From positions 62,001 through 126,000 of the forward strand of contig NZ_AUFC01000002.1 in the NCBI RefSeq assembly GCF_000426305.1: DNA of 64,000 nt, read 5' to 3'. Made by a program: the position numbers and the translations under genes. The notes beneath the pieces are model-generated. The model was given only the letters and a program-made list of their open reading frames with translations. It did no database searches and was not told where the DNA came from. Each line of letters starts with the position of its first letter. Position 1 is the first letter of the stretch. The stretch is from Anaerovorax odorimutans DSM 5092 (GTDB taxonomy: Bacteria > Bacillota > Clostridia > Peptostreptococcales > Anaerovoracaceae). Positions 27,109 through 35,822 of the stretch are shown here, piece after piece.

Positions 27109-28452
27109 ATGAAAAAAAGTATTCTTATTTTATGTTTGTTAATGATAATTGGACTTTTTACGCCAGATGCATCTTTTGCAGCTAATACAGAGAGTTCAAT
27201 AACGGATAGGGAAATCAATACCGCAACAAAGCAGTTTTTATATGGAGACTGGAAAATCAAGGAATTTATTGGCTTTCAAAATAATATAGAGGGCAATAAA
27301 GATAATACAGAGGAGTTGTTGGGTAAAATTGTTGATGTTGCTATGAATGTCTTTTCAACAGGAGAATTTGATTCAGAATATAAAAAGTATGCAGAATTTG
27401 TATGGGTTAAACAATACAATGTTATAGATAACCTTACAGGTAAAGAATTTACATCAAAGTATAAAGTCTCAGAGAATGTGACAAAGATAAAAGCTGATGA
27501 CAGTATACAAGTAATACAGCCTGAACCTGAGGAAGATAGTAATGCAAGTGCTGAAATTATAATGATTGATGTAAATAATGAAAGATTACTCATTTGTTTA
27601 AACGGAGAGTATTTTGAACTTGGAAAAAACATTTGGACTGAAAATGATATGAATATAGATATATATGATCCCTATGTCTCTAATGATGGCTTTTATCAAG
27701 TTGAATATCATAATAATGAAGCAGAGAAGGTGTCAGAAGAAGATTCTATCCGATTACTTATGATAAATGGAGGATTTGTGCCGAATCCTGATATTAAGAT
27801 TATAAAAAACAACGCTTTTGTACCAATCGGGGTTGTTTCAGAATTACTTGGTGCAAAAGTTGACTGGGATGAAAATACAAAAATCATTGATATAACGGAC
27901 GGGGCAACAAGAATTAATCTTACTGTAAATAGCAATAAGGTAAGTATAAACAATAATATTAAAATAATTGATACAACACCTATCATACTGGACGGGAAGA
28001 TTTATGTACCGGTACGATTTGTGGCTGAAGCTCTTTCTGCTGACGTTGAATACATTTCTAAGTTTAGTAAGTATGAAGATTGGAAGAAAAAAACTGTAAG
28101 CAATGTTTCTATAGTCACAATTGAGAAAGCTAATAAAAAGGAAAAGATGTATTCTGTAGAGGAAGGACTTATGAAAGTTAAAGACGTTTCTGTAGAAAAT
28201 TACAATGATTTACTTAATTTTTTTAAGGTATGTAATCGCACCTTTGATGACAATTGCCAGGATTATGATCCTCAAGACATTGTTTATACCAATCAGACAG
28301 TTGGAAGATATTATGTTTACAGGCTAAATTCTTTCCCTGATTTTAATATTTACTTTAATAAGTATACAGGAGAAATTTACAGCCAGTGTGATGGCTTGCC
28401 ATTTTTAAGTATTAATAAGGGGTTTATAAATATTTCATGGATGTATCAGTAA
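27109..28452 (+). CDS. Secreted protein with copper-amine-oxidase-like domain
   Basis: This 447-residue exported protein has a signal ending near SFA-AN. Residues about 25-190 are unlike any family I know and acidic. A CuAO-N1-like domain follows at about 215-320, with NAFVPIGVVSELLGAKVDWD and a second motif GKIYVPVRFVAEALSADVEY. The C-terminus is Tyr/Asn-rich. AAAGGAG precedes the start. It is one of four genes with this domain in the region. Confidence 0.8.
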   Translation: MKKSILILCLLMIIGLFTPDASFAANTESSITDREINTATKQFLYGDWKIKEFIGFQNNIEGNKDNTEELLGKIVDVAMNVFSTGEFDSEYKKYAEFVWVKQYNVIDNLTGKEFTSKYKVSENVTKIKADDSIQVIQPEPEEDSNASAEIIMIDVNNERLLICLNGEYFELGKNIWTENDMNIDIYDPYVSNDGFYQVEYHNNEAEKVSEEDSIRLLMINGGFVPNPDIKIIKNNAFVPIGVVSELLGAKVDWDENTKIIDITDGATRINLTVNSNKVSINNNIKIIDTTPIILDGKIYVPVRFVAEALSADVEYISKFSKYEDWKKKTVSNVSIVTIEKANKKEKMYSVEEGLMKVKDVSVENYNDLLNFFKVCNRTFDDNCQDYDPQDIVYTNQTVGRYYVYRLNSFPDFNIYFNKYTGEIYSQCDGLPFLSINKGFINISWMYQ

Positions 28453-28570
28453 AAAAATAACTGATTTAAGAATCTGCGCAATTTAAAAATTTTATTATAT
28501 AGGTATTGAATTATAATTAAATTTAACAGAAACAATAAAACTTATTGAAAAATTGAGAGGGGTTGTTATA

Positions 28571-30442
28571 GTGAAAGGTGAATCAAATATTATAAAAATA
28601 ATCGCTTGCTTTCTTATAGTTGGGATTATTACAAGTATGTCAGCAAGCAATACATATGCTGTTACTCAAGGGCAAAAATTAATTGGTGATATTGGGACAG
28701 ATATTACATGGTATAATTTTCCGGGATGCACAAATTACTATATTAATAGTAATGATGAAACAGGAACTTATTCCTTAACTATGCTTGATAAAAATGATGA
28801 TACAAGTAAGACGGCATTTGTTAACTCAAAAGGAGAGATCGTTTTAGAACCAGAAGACTATGAAAGTATTTTTTCCAGTTATTCAGATGGAATAATAGTA
28901 GCAAAAAAAGGAGGTTCGTATAAATATATAGATTCTACAGGAGTTAAAGAAATAAAGGGAGAGGATTATAGTAAAATAGGAGATTTTAATAATGGATATG
29001 CATCAGTAACATTAAAATCAAATTTAAATAAAGGAATAATTGATAAAAATGGAACGCTGATATTTGAAGATAAGGAGGGGAAATATAAAGATTTTTCTTT
29101 TCTTAATGATGGCATTTTTTCAGCAGAAATAAATGAAGATACGTATGATTTAATAGATTTGAAAGGTAATCATTTAAATGAAAATTCATATAGTTGGATT
29201 TTTGGAGTAAGTGAAGGAACAATTGCAGTAATAAAAGATGAAAAATATGGTTTCCTGGATTTCTCAGGAAAGGAAATCATACCTGCCATATATGACCAGG
29301 CTACTCCTTTTAATGAAGGATTGGCAGGTATATATAAAAATGGAAAATGGGGTTTCATAGATAAATCAGGGAAAGAAGTAATTTCACCAAACTATGATGA
29401 AGTGTATTATTTTAATAATGGATTAGCTACCGTATATCTTGATAAAAAATGGGGACTTATTGATAAAGCAGGTAATATAATTTTTCCTATTGAATGTGAT
29501 TATCCTCCTAGGTATGAAAATGGATTTTTTATTGCTAATAAAGGAAATAAATCCTTTATGCTGGATTCTTCAGGAAAAATTATTGATACTAAAGATTATT
29601 CTTATTATTATAAAGACTCAAATAACCTTATTTATGTAGAAAAAGTTTTAAATGGTGTAACTGTTGGTGCATATTTAGATGAAAATGAAAATATGCTTAC
29701 TGGATTTAAAGAATTTTTTCTTTATTATCTCAGTGATAAACTTTATTTAGGTGAAAAATCAGGAGAATATCCTGAAGGTGTTGTGCCTCCTCATGATTAT
29801 GATCAAAGATTTGCCCTCTTTGATTCAGAGGGTAATAATTTGACTGGCTTTAAGTATGAAAACAGAGGTGATTTTTTCAATAATTTTCAAGTTGTTTATA
29901 AATACTACTATGATGAAGTAGGTCTTGTTAATCAGTACGGGGCAGAAGTACTTCCCACAATATTTGATGATATTTTACTAACAAATGCAGGCTATGCTTT
30001 TGTGACAATAAGAGATCCTAATACAGGTGAAAATTCTCGTGTTGGATATTTTAAAATTCCTGATAGCTTTTCCAATATAAAAAATGTTAACAAGCCAATT
30101 ACAGTATATTTAGATGGAACTGAATTATATTTTGATATTGAACCTACTATAAAAAATCAAAAAACTATGATACCTGTTAGAAAAATTTTTGAATCTTTAG
30201 GTTCAAAGGTTGAATGGAATAGCAGTACAAAAACTGTAACTGCTAGTAAAGATAGTAAGAATTTAAGCTTAACTATAGGAAGTGATATTGCTTATGTAAA
30301 TGGAACAAAAATGCAGTTAGATACAGCTCCTTTTATACAAGATGGAATAACTTTAGTGCCACTTAGATTTGTATCGGAAAATTTAGGAGCTGATGTTAAA
30401 TGGGATGGAAGTTTGCGCAGGATAATTATAACTTCAAAATAA
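28571..30442 (+). CDS. WG-repeat protein with C-terminal copper-amine-oxidase-like domain
   Basis: This 623-residue exported protein starts at GTG 28571, set by AGAGGGG eight bases upstream (the TTG at 28553 would include that site). After the signal peptide come several WG repeats, clearest in about residues 210-330: KYGFLDFSGKEIIPAIYD, KWGFIDKSGKEVISPNYD and KWGLIDKAGNIIFPIE. WG repeats form beta-sheets of unknown binding function. The last 110 residues form a complete CuAO-N1-like module (IKNQKTMIPVRKIFESLGSK and TLVPLRFVSENLGADVKW). The module order suggests a cell-surface or wall-associated binding protein. A hairpin terminator follows at 30548. Confidence 0.88.
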   Translation: MKGESNIIKIIACFLIVGIITSMSASNTYAVTQGQKLIGDIGTDITWYNFPGCTNYYINSNDETGTYSLTMLDKNDDTSKTAFVNSKGEIVLEPEDYESIFSSYSDGIIVAKKGGSYKYIDSTGVKEIKGEDYSKIGDFNNGYASVTLKSNLNKGIIDKNGTLIFEDKEGKYKDFSFLNDGIFSAEINEDTYDLIDLKGNHLNENSYSWIFGVSEGTIAVIKDEKYGFLDFSGKEIIPAIYDQATPFNEGLAGIYKNGKWGFIDKSGKEVISPNYDEVYYFNNGLATVYLDKKWGLIDKAGNIIFPIECDYPPRYENGFFIANKGNKSFMLDSSGKIIDTKDYSYYYKDSNNLIYVEKVLNGVTVGAYLDENENMLTGFKEFFLYYLSDKLYLGEKSGEYPEGVVPPHDYDQRFALFDSEGNNLTGFKYENRGDFFNNFQVVYKYYYDEVGLVNQYGAEVLPTIFDDILLTNAGYAFVTIRDPNTGENSRVGYFKIPDSFSNIKNVNKPITVYLDGTELYFDIEPTIKNQKTMIPVRKIFESLGSKVEWNSSTKTVTASKDSKNLSLTIGSDIAYVNGTKMQLDTAPFIQDGITLVPLRFVSENLGADVKWDGSLRRIIITSK

Positions 30443-30547
30443 AAATTATATTAATATTTTAAAATAATAGTGTCTTAAAAATAGTTTTTCTGTGATAATT
30501 AAAGTAAAAATTGCAAAATATAGTTTTATAAAGGGGTATCTATAAAT

Positions 30548-30592
30548 AATAAAGCATGTGATATTAAATTAAATCACTTGCTTTATTTTTTT
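30548..30592 (+). terminator. Terminator hairpin, 3' arm within a direct repeat
   Basis: Arms 30548-30562 (AATAAAGCATGTGAT) and 30573-30587 pair with one mismatch; a T run follows. The 3' arm and the T run lie inside the 44-bp direct repeat. Confidence 0.75.
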
Positions 30593-30615
30593 AGACCTTT
30601 TACTATTTCATGTAT
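30572..30615. repeat. 44-bp direct repeat, left copy
   Basis: It is identical over all 44 bases to 31855-31898. On the minus strand it encodes the last ten residues of an XRE protein (IHEIVKGLKK, then stop) plus the terminator stem. Here it is a remnant: upstream minus-strand codons (MYFLITKCVIENK) are unrelated to the intact regulator at 31866. Confidence 0.9.
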
Positions 30616-30741
30616 TTTATTTTCAATGACGCATTTAGTAATTAAAAAGTACATAAAAAGATATCCCCAGGGGGAGCTTGTTTCATATTTATATAACTGT
30701 TAACATTATTTAAAAAGACTATAAATAAATAGGAGGTCCTA

Positions 30742-31755
30742 ATGAAAAAAGATTCTAATAAAATGCCGCCGCAGAGTGCAAAGCGTATTTTAGGAGTAAC
30801 TAACCAATTGGTTGAAGCACAGCTAGTTTATATTGCAATTCGTTTAGAGGTATTTTCGCATTTAAGTAATGCAAAGACATCTATACAATTTGCCGAAGAG
30901 ACAGGTTATGACAAAAGGAATTCTGAATTGCTGCTAAATGCATTGACGTCTGCGGATTATTTGATAAAAAAGGACGATAAATATGAAAATGCCTCTGATG
31001 TTGAATTGTATTTAAACAAGAATAGTGAATATTATCTAGGGGAATACATGCTGTTTTGGTATAAAATTAAGGATTTATATAATGTGGAATCCTTTGTTCG
31101 TTTAGGTCCTACTTATTCTTCATTTAATGACTCGCTTGGATCAGATTCTTATGATTTTAGAAAGATGGCTGAAGTAGCCGTTAATCAGTTTTATTCAGGA
31201 AGAGTACAAACATTTTTATCTGCAATAAAAGAAAATACAGATTTTAATAAGAGCACTATTAAAGCTCTTGATTTAGGTGGAGGTTGTGGTGTACTTGGAA
31301 TAGAACTTGCAAAAAATTTTCCATCTGTTAAAGCTATTATTTATGATCAGAAAGAAATTTTAACGGTTGCTGATGATGTGATTGCACAAAATAATATTTT
31401 AAATCAAGTAAAAACACATGCCGGAAACTTTATAACTGATGATATCGGAAGTGGATATGATCTTATAATAGCATCAGGTGTTTTGGATTTTTGCGGTGAT
31501 GTTGAGAAAATGTGCAGAAAAATTTATAATGCTATGAATTCAGGAGGATACTTTTATGTTGATACTCACCAGATAAATGATGATTATACTGCTCCAAGTC
31601 AATGTATCATTGGGTGGCTTGCTTCTCATATGGATGGATTAGACATTTTAAAAAGTGATAATATTATTACAAATGCAATCAAGCATGCAGGATTTTTAGA
31701 ATTAATCAATTCAGAAAATTTAATCAATCCATATTATTTATTTAAAAAGAAATGA
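30742..31755 (+). CDS. SAM-dependent O-methyltransferase (family 2 type)
   Basis: This 337-residue enzyme has an N-terminal winged-helix dimerisation domain (about residues 15-95: VEAQLVYIAIRLEVFSHLSN) and a C-terminal Rossmann methyltransferase with motif I ALDLGGGCGVLGIELA (about 174-189). This layout is shared by natural-product O-methyltransferases such as CrtF and DnrK relatives. A strong AGGAGG site lies before the ATG. It is the only gene between two exact 44-bp repeats, suggesting it arrived as a unit or was trapped by a local duplication. The substrate is unknown. Confidence 0.85.
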   Translation: MKKDSNKMPPQSAKRILGVTNQLVEAQLVYIAIRLEVFSHLSNAKTSIQFAEETGYDKRNSELLLNALTSADYLIKKDDKYENASDVELYLNKNSEYYLGEYMLFWYKIKDLYNVESFVRLGPTYSSFNDSLGSDSYDFRKMAEVAVNQFYSGRVQTFLSAIKENTDFNKSTIKALDLGGGCGVLGIELAKNFPSVKAIIYDQKEILTVADDVIAQNNILNQVKTHAGNFITDDIGSGYDLIIASGVLDFCGDVEKMCRKIYNAMNSGGYFYVDTHQINDDYTAPSQCIIGWLASHMDGLDILKSDNIITNAIKHAGFLELINSENLINPYYLFKKK

Positions 31756-31832
31756 TTTAAATTTTAATAATAGTTTAAAAAACTTTATATTAATTTAAAG
31801 TAAAATAATAAATAAAAATATCCTTATTTATT

Positions 31833-31876
31833 AAAAAAGCAAAGTGGTTATTATAATCACTTGCTTTATTTTTTTA
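31833..31876. terminator. Bidirectional terminator between the methyltransferase and XRE genes
   Basis: AAAAAAGCAAAGTG (31833-31846) pairs with CACTTGCTTTATTTTTT (31858-31874) with a one-base bulge. Poly-A on one side and poly-T on the other serve the convergent genes on both strands. Confidence 0.8.
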
Positions 31877-31898
31877 GACCTTTTACTATTTCATGTAT
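31855..31898. repeat. 44-bp direct repeat, right copy
   Basis: It is identical to 30572-30615. It spans the 3' end of the intact XRE gene and the terminator stem. Confidence 0.9.
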
Positions 31899-32174
31899 AC
31901 TGTTAATCTGCTTTTCATCAAGCGTGTTTAAATCGGCAATTATTTCTTTTATGAGTGCAGGGTTATTTGTGTTATCATCAAAAAATTCTTTTGGAGAAAT
32001 ATTGAAATAATCACATATATAAAAGAACATTTGCATAGAAGGCATTGATTTTCTATTTTCTATATGATTAATATAATTTTCATTTTGACCAATAGATAAA
32101 CTCATATCACGAGCAGAAACATTTTTTATAGTTCTTAATTTCGCAATTCGTTCAGATAAGAAATCTTCATACAT
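31866..32174 (-). CDS. XRE-family transcriptional repressor
   Basis: This 102-residue regulator has an HTH_3 domain in its first 60 residues (IAKLRTIKNVSARDMSLSIG, then ENYINHIENRKSMPSM) and a helical C-terminal tail. GGAGGGG lies seven bases before the start. It is transcribed divergently from the small gene at 32324, and the spacer contains repeated CAATATT elements, so it probably represses both promoters. Its 3' end is duplicated at 30572-30615. Confidence 0.88.
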   Translation of the reverse strand: MYEDFLSERIAKLRTIKNVSARDMSLSIGQNENYINHIENRKSMPSMQMFFYICDYFNISPKEFFDDNTNNPALIKEIIADLNTLDEKQINSIHEIVKGLKK

Positions 32175-32190
32175 ATATTATCCCCTCCTT

Positions 32191-32310
32191 ATTTACAATA
32201 TTGTACATTTTACATATAAGATATTCACAATATTTAAAGTATTATATTCATTGACATACAATATTTAAAATTGTAAAATTATATTAAATATGATTTTAAA
32301 TATTGCAATC
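32191..32310. promoter_or_regulatory. Divergent control region with four CAATATT-type operators and a promoter
   Basis: ACAATATTGT (32195-32204), CACAATATTTAAAGT (near 32226), ACAATATTTAAAATTGT (32258-32274) and AAATATTGCAAT (near 32298) share an AATATT core. A promoter for the plus-strand gene, TTGACA (32251-32256), 17 bp, TAAAAT (32274-32279), has the third palindrome exactly in its spacer. Binding by the adjacent XRE protein is inferred. Confidence 0.65.
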
Positions 32311-32323
32311 GGTGGTGAGTAAA

Positions 32324-32539
32324 ATGAATGTAAATAATATATATCATAAAATTGCTAAAAGATATGGTGTTACAATTGAGGATATAAAAAGAGAAATGCA
32401 GGCTGCTATAAATTATGCGTACAAAAATCCCAATAAATCTACTAATGAAAAGATTAAACAGGAATGTATACCTTGCAAAGATGAAATACCTACATCAGAA
32501 GAATTTATAAAATACATGGCTGTGAAGTTAAAAAAGTAA
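32324..32539 (+). CDS. Small helical protein, possible regulator (71 aa)
   Basis: This short cytoplasmic protein begins MNVNNIYHKIAKRYGVTIED, resembling a helix-turn-helix N-terminus seen in small clostridial proteins related to sporulation-type regulators, followed by REMQAAINYAYKNPNKSTNE. The start ATG 32324 follows GGTGGTGAG. It is divergent from, and probably controlled by, the XRE protein. Function is unknown. Confidence 0.65.
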   Translation: MNVNNIYHKIAKRYGVTIEDIKREMQAAINYAYKNPNKSTNEKIKQECIPCKDEIPTSEEFIKYMAVKLKK

Positions 32540-32564
32540 AATGATACTTGAAAGTTAAGTACAA

Positions 32565-32608
32565 TTGACAAGGGGAAAAATACATGATAATATGACTATT
32601 AGTCATAT
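32565..32608 (+). promoter_or_regulatory. Promoter with overlapping operator for the TetR gene
   Basis: TTGACA (32565-32570), a 17-bp spacer and TAATAT (32588-32593) are followed by a palindrome ATATGACT-ATT-AGTCATAT (32590-32608) overlapping the -10 box. This is a typical site for autorepression by the TetR protein encoded just downstream. Confidence 0.75.
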
Positions 32609-32633
32609 CAAATTGTTAAGAGAAGGTAATAAT

Positions 32634-33233
32634 ATGCCTAAAGATACATTTTTTAATTTACCAGATGAAAAAAGAAATAGGATTCTCGATTCTGCCATTT
32701 TACAATTGTATAAAACACATTATAAAAAGGTTACCATAGATAGTATTGTAAATAATGCAAGAATCCCTAAGGGGAGTTTCTATCAATATTTTGAGAATAA
32801 AGATGATTTATATATATATATATTTTGTCAAATGGGAGATAAAAAAAAGAATATTTTAAAAGAATTTCAGAAATATGTAAATGAAATGGATTTTAAAGAA
32901 TATCTTATAAACTTATTGGAAGAAGCAAATAAGTTTGAAAGTAGTGATTCAAAACTGATAGAAATTAAAAATAAGTTTATTAATGAATGTCCTCAGGAAG
33001 TAAGAAGGATTGTTTTAAAAAATGAAATTCCTAAAAGCTATAGTCTAATTAAAGAATGTATATCATCATATATAAAAAATGGAGAAATACGAAAAGATTT
33101 AGATGTTGGAATTGCAGCATATATATTTACAACTTGTATTGTGGGTATTGAAAATTATGAGTTTAAAGAAGGAGAGAGCATTAATACGGTAATTGCAAAA
33201 ATTATTGACATATTAATTAAAGGATTTATGTAG
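32634..33233 (+). CDS. TetR/AcrR-family transcriptional regulator
   Basis: This 199-residue regulator has a TetR N-terminal domain: RNRILDSAILQLYKTHYKK, then the HTH with PKGSFYQYFENKDDLY. The C-terminal ligand-binding half is diverse, as usual. The start ATG 32634 follows AGAAGGT; the longer frame from 32565 would include the promoter. It is followed by an amidohydrolase gene after 33 bases, which is its likely regulatory target along with itself. Confidence 0.9.
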   Translation: MPKDTFFNLPDEKRNRILDSAILQLYKTHYKKVTIDSIVNNARIPKGSFYQYFENKDDLYIYIFCQMGDKKKNILKEFQKYVNEMDFKEYLINLLEEANKFESSDSKLIEIKNKFINECPQEVRRIVLKNEIPKSYSLIKECISSYIKNGEIRKDLDVGIAAYIFTTCIVGIENYEFKEGESINTVIAKIIDILIKGFM

Positions 33234-33266
33234 ATCTCATAATTTTTAATAAGGAAGGAATTGAAT

Positions 33267-34301
33267 ATGATGACAAAACAGCAACTTGTCAGTAAGGTAA
33301 AATATTTGAAACTTAATAATGATGGAGATTTTATGCTAGATTATGATGGTAAACTTGATATTATTGATTTTCATACACACATGTCAAATGTTTTGCCTTT
33401 GAAGATAGTAGACCCACATATAGTTGGCAAGAAATTAAAGTATAAGACTCTGCCAGATATGGAAAATATGGATCTATCAGTTCCTTACTGGAAAAAAATA
33501 AACCCTAATGAGCAAAAAAGGGGAATATTACCTATAATAAAGTTTTCAATTGAAGGTTATAAGATTTTTAAAGATATGGCTAATGGTGGCACATATGAAA
33601 ATTGTTTTAAATCTCAAAATGAAAATATGATTAAAACAAATGTAGTACTTCCGTTAAGTACTAAAAAATATGATCGTTCTATGGAAGCCTTAAAAATATC
33701 TAAAGATTATCCAAACAAATTTATAGCTTTTTGTTCAGTGCATCCTTATGACAGTGAAATGAAGGAAAAAATTTATAATTATAAAAAACTTGGATTTAAG
33801 GGTCTTAAATTAAAAATAACTGACATTGAGCTAAAAGATGACTTTACTCTTCTAACAAAACTTTTTAAAATTTGCTATGAAGTTGGATTTCCAGTACTTC
33901 TTCACACAGGAGCATTAACTCATATAAAACGTGAAAATACATCAAATTTAATGTGGAAAATTTTAAAATCTACAAGGGTAGAGATTTTTGGAAGATTATT
34001 AAAAGAATTACCAAAAGATTTCAAGTTTATTTTTGGACATGGTGGAATTGCAGAGTATAAACTTGTTGCAGAATATATCAAGGAATTTCCTTCGTGTTAT
34101 GTAGAACTATCTTGTCAAACTGAATCTAGTATTAAATATTTGATTAATGAAGTTGGATATGAAAGATTGTTGTTCGGCTCTGATTGGCCAGCACTTCCGC
34201 AGGCAATAACCCTTTCTAATGTATTACTTGCAACAGAAGCAGATGAGTATGCAAGAAAGCATATTTTATATGAAAATGCCAAAAATCTACTTAACATATA
34301 G
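33267..34301 (+). CDS. Amidohydrolase-family metal-dependent hydrolase (amidohydro_2)
   Basis: This is a 344-residue TIM-barrel hydrolase. The first metal motif DFHTH (about residue 35), then LLHTG (about 212), FGHGG (about 256) and LFGSDWP (about 301) are the canonical metal-binding and catalytic positions of the amidohydrolase 2 family (decarboxylases and lactone hydrolases). The start ATG 33267 lies seven bases after AAGGAAGG. It is adjacent to a TetR gene, so it may act on a xenobiotic or aromatic substrate sensed by that regulator; this is inference. Confidence 0.88.
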   Translation: MMTKQQLVSKVKYLKLNNDGDFMLDYDGKLDIIDFHTHMSNVLPLKIVDPHIVGKKLKYKTLPDMENMDLSVPYWKKINPNEQKRGILPIIKFSIEGYKIFKDMANGGTYENCFKSQNENMIKTNVVLPLSTKKYDRSMEALKISKDYPNKFIAFCSVHPYDSEMKEKIYNYKKLGFKGLKLKITDIELKDDFTLLTKLFKICYEVGFPVLLHTGALTHIKRENTSNLMWKILKSTRVEIFGRLLKELPKDFKFIFGHGGIAEYKLVAEYIKEFPSCYVELSCQTESSIKYLINEVGYERLLFGSDWPALPQAITLSNVLLATEADEYARKHILYENAKNLLNI

Positions 34302-34352
34302 ATGGATTATAATAAATTATAAAACTATTTACAGAAGAGAAAGAGGGGAGAA

Positions 34353-35021
34353 ATGAATTTTATTATAGATAAATGGTTAGATGAATTTGTATTAAAAATA
34401 AAAAATGAATATGGAAATAGGGTTGTTTTTATCGGTTTACAAGGCAGTTATAAACGAAAAGAAGCAAATGAAAGCAGTGATATAGATGTAGTAGTTATTT
34501 TAGATAATTTAACTATAAAAGATTTAAAGAAATATAGAGATATAATTTCACATATGCCTTATAGTGAAAAAGCCTGCGGGTTTATTTCCGGTAAAAATGA
34601 ATTATTAAATTGGGAGAAATCTGAATTATTTCAGTTTTATTATGATACGCAACCAATCTTTGGAAATATAGATTATTTGCTACCGATGATTGATAAAGCT
34701 GATATAAAACGTGCTGTTAAAATAGGGGCTTGCAATATATATCATGCCAGTTGTCATAATTTCTTATATGAAAGAAATTATGATATTTTATCAGGACTAT
34801 ATAAGTCAGCATTTTTCGTTTTGCAAGCTAAGTATTTTGATGAAACTAACAAATATTTAGTAAGTAAATCCGAATTGATAAAATTTTTAGATGGTGTAGA
34901 TAAAGAGATATTAAATATTTGTATAGACAGAAAAAAACTATCAGAAGTGAATGAGGATGATTTCCTTGTGTATTCTGATAAAATTATATGCTGGAGTAGT
35001 AATATTGTAAAATCATATTAA
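34353..35021 (+). CDS. Nucleotidyltransferase-domain protein
   Basis: This 222-residue protein has the minimal nucleotidyltransferase core GSYKRKEANESSDIDVVV (Gly31-Ser32, Asp43, Asp45) and a helical C-terminal half resembling those of aminoglycoside nucleotidyltransferases and MNT/HEPN proteins. Activity could be adenylylation of an antibiotic or a protein. AGAGGGG precedes the ATG. A terminator lies downstream at 35157. Confidence 0.82.
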   Translation: MNFIIDKWLDEFVLKIKNEYGNRVVFIGLQGSYKRKEANESSDIDVVVILDNLTIKDLKKYRDIISHMPYSEKACGFISGKNELLNWEKSELFQFYYDTQPIFGNIDYLLPMIDKADIKRAVKIGACNIYHASCHNFLYERNYDILSGLYKSAFFVLQAKYFDETNKYLVSKSELIKFLDGVDKEILNICIDRKKLSEVNEDDFLVYSDKIICWSSNIVKSY

Positions 35022-35156
35022 AAGTTTTTATTTTATATTATAAATTTAAAAAGAAAAAATAAAAGAAAGTTGTAATATATTAATTTTATATATGGGGAAA
35101 GAACAACTATTATAAAAAGAATTATAATCTAATAATTAAATTATGATGAAATAAAG

Positions 35157-35190
35157 AGAAGTATATAAATTATCATATACTTCTTTTTAT
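35157..35190 (+). terminator. Terminator between the nucleotidyltransferase gene and the AraC remnant
   Basis: AGAAGTATAT (35157-35166) pairs perfectly with 35175-35184 around an 8-base loop; TTTTT follows. Confidence 0.85.
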
Positions 35191-35284
35191 CTAATTGCTA
35201 GATTTATTTATAATTATAATTATGGGTATTTAAATTTATTCCATAGGCAAAGGAAGAATCCAAACTCACATGCAATGCAAGTTG

Positions 35285-35640
35285 TTAATTTAATAAAAGT
35301 TTATATTTCCTAAAGTTGTTAAGGTGAACAGGATTAGAGCGATAATATTCCGGTGTAATTCCAAAAGAATTTTTAAAAAAGTTTCATGATAAGAAAAGAC
35401 ATAATCCAAAGCAATATCAAGAATTCGTTTTTCACTTTTTTGTAATATTTCAGAAGCTTTTGCAAGACGACGTAGCTTTATATATTCATTAACAGGTTTT
35501 TTTACTAAACTTTTAAATAATCTTTGATAATAAAATTGAGACAGTGAAGCAAGTTTAGCCAGATCATCAATTTTAAGATCATCAGGAAGATTTTTTTCAA
35601 TATAGTCTACAGTTATTTGTATTTGTTCCCACGCGTGCAT
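35285..35640 (-). pseudogene. AraC-family regulator, frameshifted in the second helix-turn-helix
   Basis: The minus-strand frame starts well (AGGAGG site, MHAWEQIQITVDYIEKNLPD) and contains the first AraC HTH (KIDDLAKLASLSQFYYQRLF). It then leaves the family after DYVFSYHETF at a T-run. Shifting frame there restores KNSFGITPEYYRSNPVHLNN and on to a stop at 35285-35287, the normal C-terminus of the HTH. Three or so residues of the expected 'ETFLRAFK' are also missing. So the second recognition helix is disrupted. A sequencing error in the homopolymer cannot be excluded, but the missing residues argue for a real lesion. Confidence 0.75.
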
Positions 35641-35822
35641 TTTCTAAGCACCTCCTTATAAACAGGATAACATGTTATAAGGGATTTTGTCTTGATCATA
35701 AATGCTCTTTTAGTTAATTATGGATAGACGTAAATAAAAGTATTATGTTATACTTTTAATATGGAAAATTTTGTAGTGTTTTAGGGATATTTATTAAAAT
35801 ATAATATAAAAAGGGGAATTAA

